Source: CAZBQG01 sp964493945
Lineage (GTDB): Bacteria; Pseudomonadota; Alphaproteobacteria; Rhodospirillales; UBA2165
DNA: 9,676 nucleotides
Assembly: GCA_964493945.1 (NCBI GenBank)
Contig: CAZBQG010000171.1
Span: 1-9,676 of the forward strand
Direction of reading: 5' to 3'
Position 1 is the first letter of the stretch; each line of letters begins with the position of its first letter. The notes under the pieces were generated by a model. That model had not been told where the DNA came from. It was given only the letters and a program-made list of their open reading frames with translations, and ran no database searches. Below, one piece after another: positions 6,533-9,676 of this stretch. The translations under genes were made by a program, and so were the position numbers.

Positions 6533-8366
6533 AGGCCACTTTTCGGCGAAATAGATTGCCTTGGACATAGATGTAATTCAGCACAACGCCCTCAGCGGCC
6601 AATATCTCATCGGCAATTTCCACCGGCTTCATGACGATGGGCTTGCCATGAATGTTGAGGGACGTGTTCAACACGGCACCAATGCCGGTCAATTTCTCGA
6701 AGGCTTTTATGATCGCGTAATAATCGGGCGAGGTCTCGGCACTGACCCGTTGCGGTCTGGCCGTCAGGTCCGCGGGATGCACGGCACCGGCCAGATGCCG
6801 AGCCCCCAAATCCGTCGTGTCGAAGGCCTGGGTCATGAAGGAACAATCCAGCTTCTTGGGATTCAGGATATAATCCTCGATCCGGTCCGCCAAAATGGAA
6901 GGCGTGAAGGGCATCCAGAAATCCCGCTTCTTGATGGCCTGGTTGATGCGGGTGACGGATTCCTTTTTGCTGGGATCGGCGATGATGGAACGGTTACCCA
7001 GGGCGCGGGGTCCGAATTCCATATTGCCATTGAATACTGCGCAGATTTCACCTTCGGCCAAAATTTCGGCGACATCCTCTGGCCCGGCATCCCTCGCCAA
7101 CGAATAGCCGTCCCGGATCAGGGGATGAGCCATTAGTGCCTCGATTTCCCCATCTTGTGCCTCGGTGCCCAACTCCCAATGGCGAAACCGGGGGGCGCTG
7201 AAGGTTGGGCGGTCCGCGCCATCCGTCAAACCATCCAAATGGGCATAGGCCGCGCCGATGGGAAGGGATTCATCGCCGGCACCGGGGGCGACGAACAAGG
7301 ATTGGACCGCGTCCAGCTCCCAGATGCATTTGTTGGCCTTGATGTTCATGGCCAGCCCTCCGGTAAAGCTGATATCCGCCACGCCCGATTCCCGAACCGC
7401 GTTGTCCACCCATTGAACCACCAGGCGCTCGACGAAATCCTGCACCCCCCCGGCGATGGCATCAAAACGGTAGCCCACCAGCTGGTCCCGGAAATAGGCA
7501 AACAGATCGGTCATGGCCGGGTTGGCCGCGAATTTCAATCCATCCACCCGCAAAGCATCCAGAAACAGTTCACGGGGACCCGCCTTGTGATATTCGGGGG
7601 TGTAGGCGGCCAGCCCCATGACTTTGTATTCATGTTCGTTGGGCTTCATGCCCAGCAACATGGTGATGGAACTGTATATGCTGGCGATCAGATTGGTCCG
7701 CCCCTGATGCAGCAATTCATGCCTGCCGTCACGGAAAACGCTGACGGATTCATAAGCGCCGTCACCGCCGGCATCCGAGGTCAGGGCCAGTATGTCCCGC
7801 CCGTCATGGCGTAGCGGATTAGCGTAATAGCCAAAATAGGCGTGGGCCGTATGGTGATCGACGGCGTGGATCTTGTCCCGGGGCAGCCCGAACCAATCGG
7901 CGGCGAAAGTGAAGCGCATTTCATCGATGGCGTCTTTTTGTTCCGCCGACAATTCCCGGTTCTCGGCAAAGGGCACATCCTCCAACGGATAGACATCCTC
8001 ACCGGCGCGTTGAAAGCCGGGCAGCACATCGGCCAGTTTGGGATCGGCACCTTCATAGATGACCGGCCCCCAATATTCGGTCTGGACCTTGATATGATCA
8101 AACACGGAGAGGGACGGGAAATAATTATGCAGATTGGTCGGGCTCACATGGCGATTGCCGAAGACGACAAAATCCACATCAGATTTTTCAAGCCCGGTCT
8201 TTTTCAGACAGGCCTGGATGGCGTGGAGCGGAAAACCGCCAGCGCTTTTTACCCTCTGGATGCGCTCTTCCGATATGGCAGCACTGAGATGCCCGCCTTC
8301 CAGGATGCAGGCCGACGCGTCGTGGGAATCGTTGATGCCCAGGATGACGAGATCAGATGGAGACAA
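6531..8366 (-). CDS. Carbamoyltransferase (NodU/CmcH/TobZ family)
   Basis: This enzyme should transfer a carbamoyl group from carbamoyl phosphate, through carbamoyl-adenylate, to a sugar hydroxyl. Numbered from TTG 8366 the protein has 611 residues. The Kae1-like N-terminal domain starts at VILGINDSHDASA, has HHTAH (171-175, metal-binding histidines), DAGGDGAYES (198-207) and TGGLAMNIKAN (335-345). The C-terminal domain has EFGPRALGNRS (450-460), the family signature, then PFTPSILADR and LNTSLNIHGKPIV (566-578). The frame is open back to 8504, but the 46 extra residues are arginine-rich, do not resemble the family, and overlap the end of the upstream gene. TTG 8366 places the start six residues before the conserved VILGI and leaves a 17 bp gap; its ribosome site is weak (GGA 8 nt upstream, AAGAAAG further back). 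The target is probably the nonulosonic sugar or a partner sugar; this is inference. Confidence 0.92.
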   Translation of the reverse strand: MSPSDLVILGINDSHDASACILEGGHLSAAISEERIQRVKSAGGFPLHAIQACLKKTGLEKSDVDFVVFGNRHVSPTNLHNYFPSLSVFDHIKVQTEYWGPVIYEGADPKLADVLPGFQRAGEDVYPLEDVPFAENRELSAEQKDAIDEMRFTFAADWFGLPRDKIHAVDHHTAHAYFGYYANPLRHDGRDILALTSDAGGDGAYESVSVFRDGRHELLHQGRTNLIASIYSSITMLLGMKPNEHEYKVMGLAAYTPEYHKAGPRELFLDALRVDGLKFAANPAMTDLFAYFRDQLVGYRFDAIAGGVQDFVERLVVQWVDNAVRESGVADISFTGGLAMNIKANKCIWELDAVQSLFVAPGAGDESLPIGAAYAHLDGLTDGADRPTFSAPRFRHWELGTEAQDGEIEALMAHPLIRDGYSLARDAGPEDVAEILAEGEICAVFNGNMEFGPRALGNRSIIADPSKKESVTRINQAIKKRDFWMPFTPSILADRIEDYILNPKKLDCSFMTQAFDTTDLGARHLAGAVHPADLTARPQRVSAETSPDYYAIIKAFEKLTGIGAVLNTSLNIHGKPIVMKPVEIADEILAAEGVVLNYIYVQGNLFRRKVA

Positions 8367-8383
8367 TTTTGCGGTCCACTTTC

Positions 8384-9676
8384 TTAATTGGCGGCGGTGC
8401 AGGGGGAGGCAGGGAGTAAATGCCAGCCGTCGGAATTGGGCGCATAACCCTGTTTGGCGAACAGTTCCAGGGAGGCGGTGTTTTCGGGCTTGATCTCTGC
8501 CCATAAATCATCTTCCGGCATCAGGCGCCGGGCCGCGGCGAGGGCGGCCGAGGCGATGCCTTGCTTTCTGGCTTTGGGCGCCATCAAAATGGAGATCACC
8601 AACCTATCCTCCTGGCTGGCCTGATCCAGGAGAAGCAGGCCGGATTCTGTTTGGCCGCTCGTGACCATCAGGGTCATGGCGCCCTCGTCCTCCAGGCGGC
8701 CCAGCAGCCAGCTTTCATGTTCTCCGGGCGTGGGAATATCCGGATTATTAAAATGCCGCCGCATGCCAGGAGTGGATTGCCACTCATAAATTTTCTCAAG
8801 ATCGCCCATGCCGGCCGGGTGCAGACCTACCTCCTGGCCGTCTCCGCCGAGCGGTGGGTTGAGGGCCAGCTCCACCCGCAAGGGCCCCCTGCCGTCGCAA
8901 ATGCCGGCCGCACCGGTGACGCTTTTCTGATAGGTCTGGGGATCGGATAATGCGCGCAAGGCAGCCGTGATATCCTGGGCGCCGACCGTTTCCGCTTCAC
9001 CCAGATTGATGCCCGCCCCCAGTTCCGACAAGGCGGCGGCGCCGGGCTTTTGATTGGGGGCCATGACCAGGGTGGCCGCCGGCAATCCCAGGCAGCAGCG
9101 CTCCCAGGATGTTGCGCCGGCGGCACAAACGGCCAGATCCGCCCGGGCCATCAAATCACTGAGGCCCGGAGGCCGGTGATGGATTTGGATTTTTCCGGCG
9201 CCGGTTTTGCATATTTCTTCAAGTTTCCGGTCCCGTTGGCTGACCACCAAATGAATGCTTTCGAAACCCAGCCCGCCATCCAGGGCCCCCGACAGGATCG
9301 GCTCCAGGGTTCCGCTATCCGGCTGGGCGCCCAACGTAATGAGCAGATGTTCTGGTCTCCCGGTCCGCCGCCGCCTGGCCATGACCGATTTCCGCAGGCT
9401 TCGGTATGATGGATCGATCAGGGCGTAATCCGCCCCGGCCAGGACCCGGCAACCGGGCTCCAGCAATCCGTCGTAATCGGCAGCCTGGCGCCCGGTATTT
9501 TGGTTAAGGACGTAATCGCAAACATGGGCACGGTCCGCCAGATCATCCAACACCAGGATTTTCCTGGCCCATTCCCGGCATGCCTTTTCGAAATCCGCAC
9601 CCCGCCCGTAATGATCCAGCATCAGGAAATCGCAACCGCCCGCTACATGGCCGGCAATTTCATCCGCCTCCGCCGC
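8384..9676 (-). CDS. pseG: PseG-type nucleotide-sugar hydrolase fused to PseH-like GNAT acetyltransferase (5' end beyond window)
   Basis: Two domains are visible in 430 residues, numbered from the window edge. Residues 1 to about 270 match PseG, which releases UDP from UDP-2,4-diacetamido-2,4,6-trideoxy-altropyranose in pseudaminic acid synthesis. Evidence: CDFLMLDHYG, ARKILVLDDLADR, LLITLGAQPDSGT, and the GT-B-like nucleotide-binding block CAAGATSWERCCLGLP (184-199). Residues about 283-430 match PseH, the GNAT enzyme that acetylates the 4-amino group just before PseG acts: EWQSTPGMRRHF, the acetyl-CoA loop RKQGIA (370-375), and ENTASLELFAKQGY near the end. The frame stays open to 9676, so the ATG at 9622 is internal; roughly 75-85 N-terminal residues, including the usual GxGHxxR catalytic motif, lie outside. 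It is the first gene seen in the operon and ends 17 bp before the carbamoyltransferase. The substrate isomer (altro or a related sugar) cannot be fixed from sequence alone. Confidence 0.88.
   Translation of the reverse strand, partial: AAEADEIAGHVAGGCDFLMLDHYGRGADFEKACREWARKILVLDDLADRAHVCDYVLNQNTGRQAADYDGLLEPGCRVLAGADYALIDPSYRSLRKSVMARRRRTGRPEHLLITLGAQPDSGTLEPILSGALDGGLGFESIHLVVSQRDRKLEEICKTGAGKIQIHHRPPGLSDLMARADLAVCAAGATSWERCCLGLPAATLVMAPNQKPGAAALSELGAGINLGEAETVGAQDITAALRALSDPQTYQKSVTGAAGICDGRGPLRVELALNPPLGGDGQEVGLHPAGMGDLEKIYEWQSTPGMRRHFNNPDIPTPGEHESWLLGRLEDEGAMTLMVTSGQTESGLLLLDQASQEDRLVISILMAPKARKQGIASAALAAARRLMPEDDLWAEIKPENTASLELFAKQGYAPNSDGWHLLPASPCTAAN

Noticed and set aside
5376..8387. 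Several plus-strand open frames of about 180-220 codons opposite the radical SAM and carbamoyltransferase genes
   Set aside because: Each lies wholly opposite a well-supported gene and shows no recognisable motif or independent spacing; they are shadow frames.
8384..9622. ATG at 9622 as the real start of the PseG-PseH gene
   Set aside because: The frame stays open to the window edge with PseG-like sequence (residues ending GGCDFLMLDHYG spanning this codon), so this methionine is internal and the gene is only partial here.
1..9676. CRISPR array, tRNA, rRNA, insertion sequence or long direct repeats
   Set aside because: None was seen on reading either strand; the window is almost fully occupied by coding sequence.

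Overview
All convincing genes in this window lie on the minus strand and are packed end to end, so the window reads as the interior of one operon transcribed from right (9676) to left (1). Both ends are cut inside a gene. In transcription order it holds: (1) a PseG-type nucleotide-sugar hydrolase fused to a PseH-like GNAT acetyltransferase, 5' end missing; (2) a NodU/TobZ-type carbamoyltransferase; (3) a B12-binding-domain radical SAM enzyme; (4) a PIG-L/LmbE deacetylase; (5) a LIC12162-family putative glycosyltransferase; (6) a PglK/MsbA-type ABC flippase; (7) the first ~103 codons of a gene I do not recognise. Gaps between genes are 3 to 34 bp. I see no promoter, terminator, tRNA, rRNA, insertion sequence or CRISPR array, and no gene-free stretch over 300 bases.

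Taken together the genes look like a surface-glycan locus (flagellin glycosylation, capsule or O-antigen) built around a pseudaminic-acid-type nonulosonic sugar. PseH and PseG activities make the 6-deoxy-2,4-diacetamido-altrose precursor. The carbamoyltransferase, radical SAM enzyme and deacetylase would decorate the sugar or a partner sugar. The LIC12162 protein is a candidate transferase, and the ABC protein a candidate flippase for the lipid-linked product. The chemical order and the final structure are inference; the families themselves are well supported by motifs.

The organism is probably a GC-rich proteobacterium, most likely an alphaproteobacterium of the Rhodospirillales/Magnetospirillum kind. 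This rests on base composition, protein character and my recollection that LIC12162-type genes occur in such genomes, so it is low confidence. Composition is not uniform. The right three quarters (about 2200-9676) are GC-rich, while the ABC transporter and the unknown gene at the left are clearly more AT-rich, suggesting that the two blocks have different histories.

Start codons are unusual. Of the six starts inside the window only two are ATG (the radical SAM and ABC genes). The carbamoyltransferase, deacetylase and unknown gene appear to start at TTG, and the LIC12162 gene at GTG or TTG. Several of these were settled from visible Shine-Dalgarno sequences and from where conserved residues begin.
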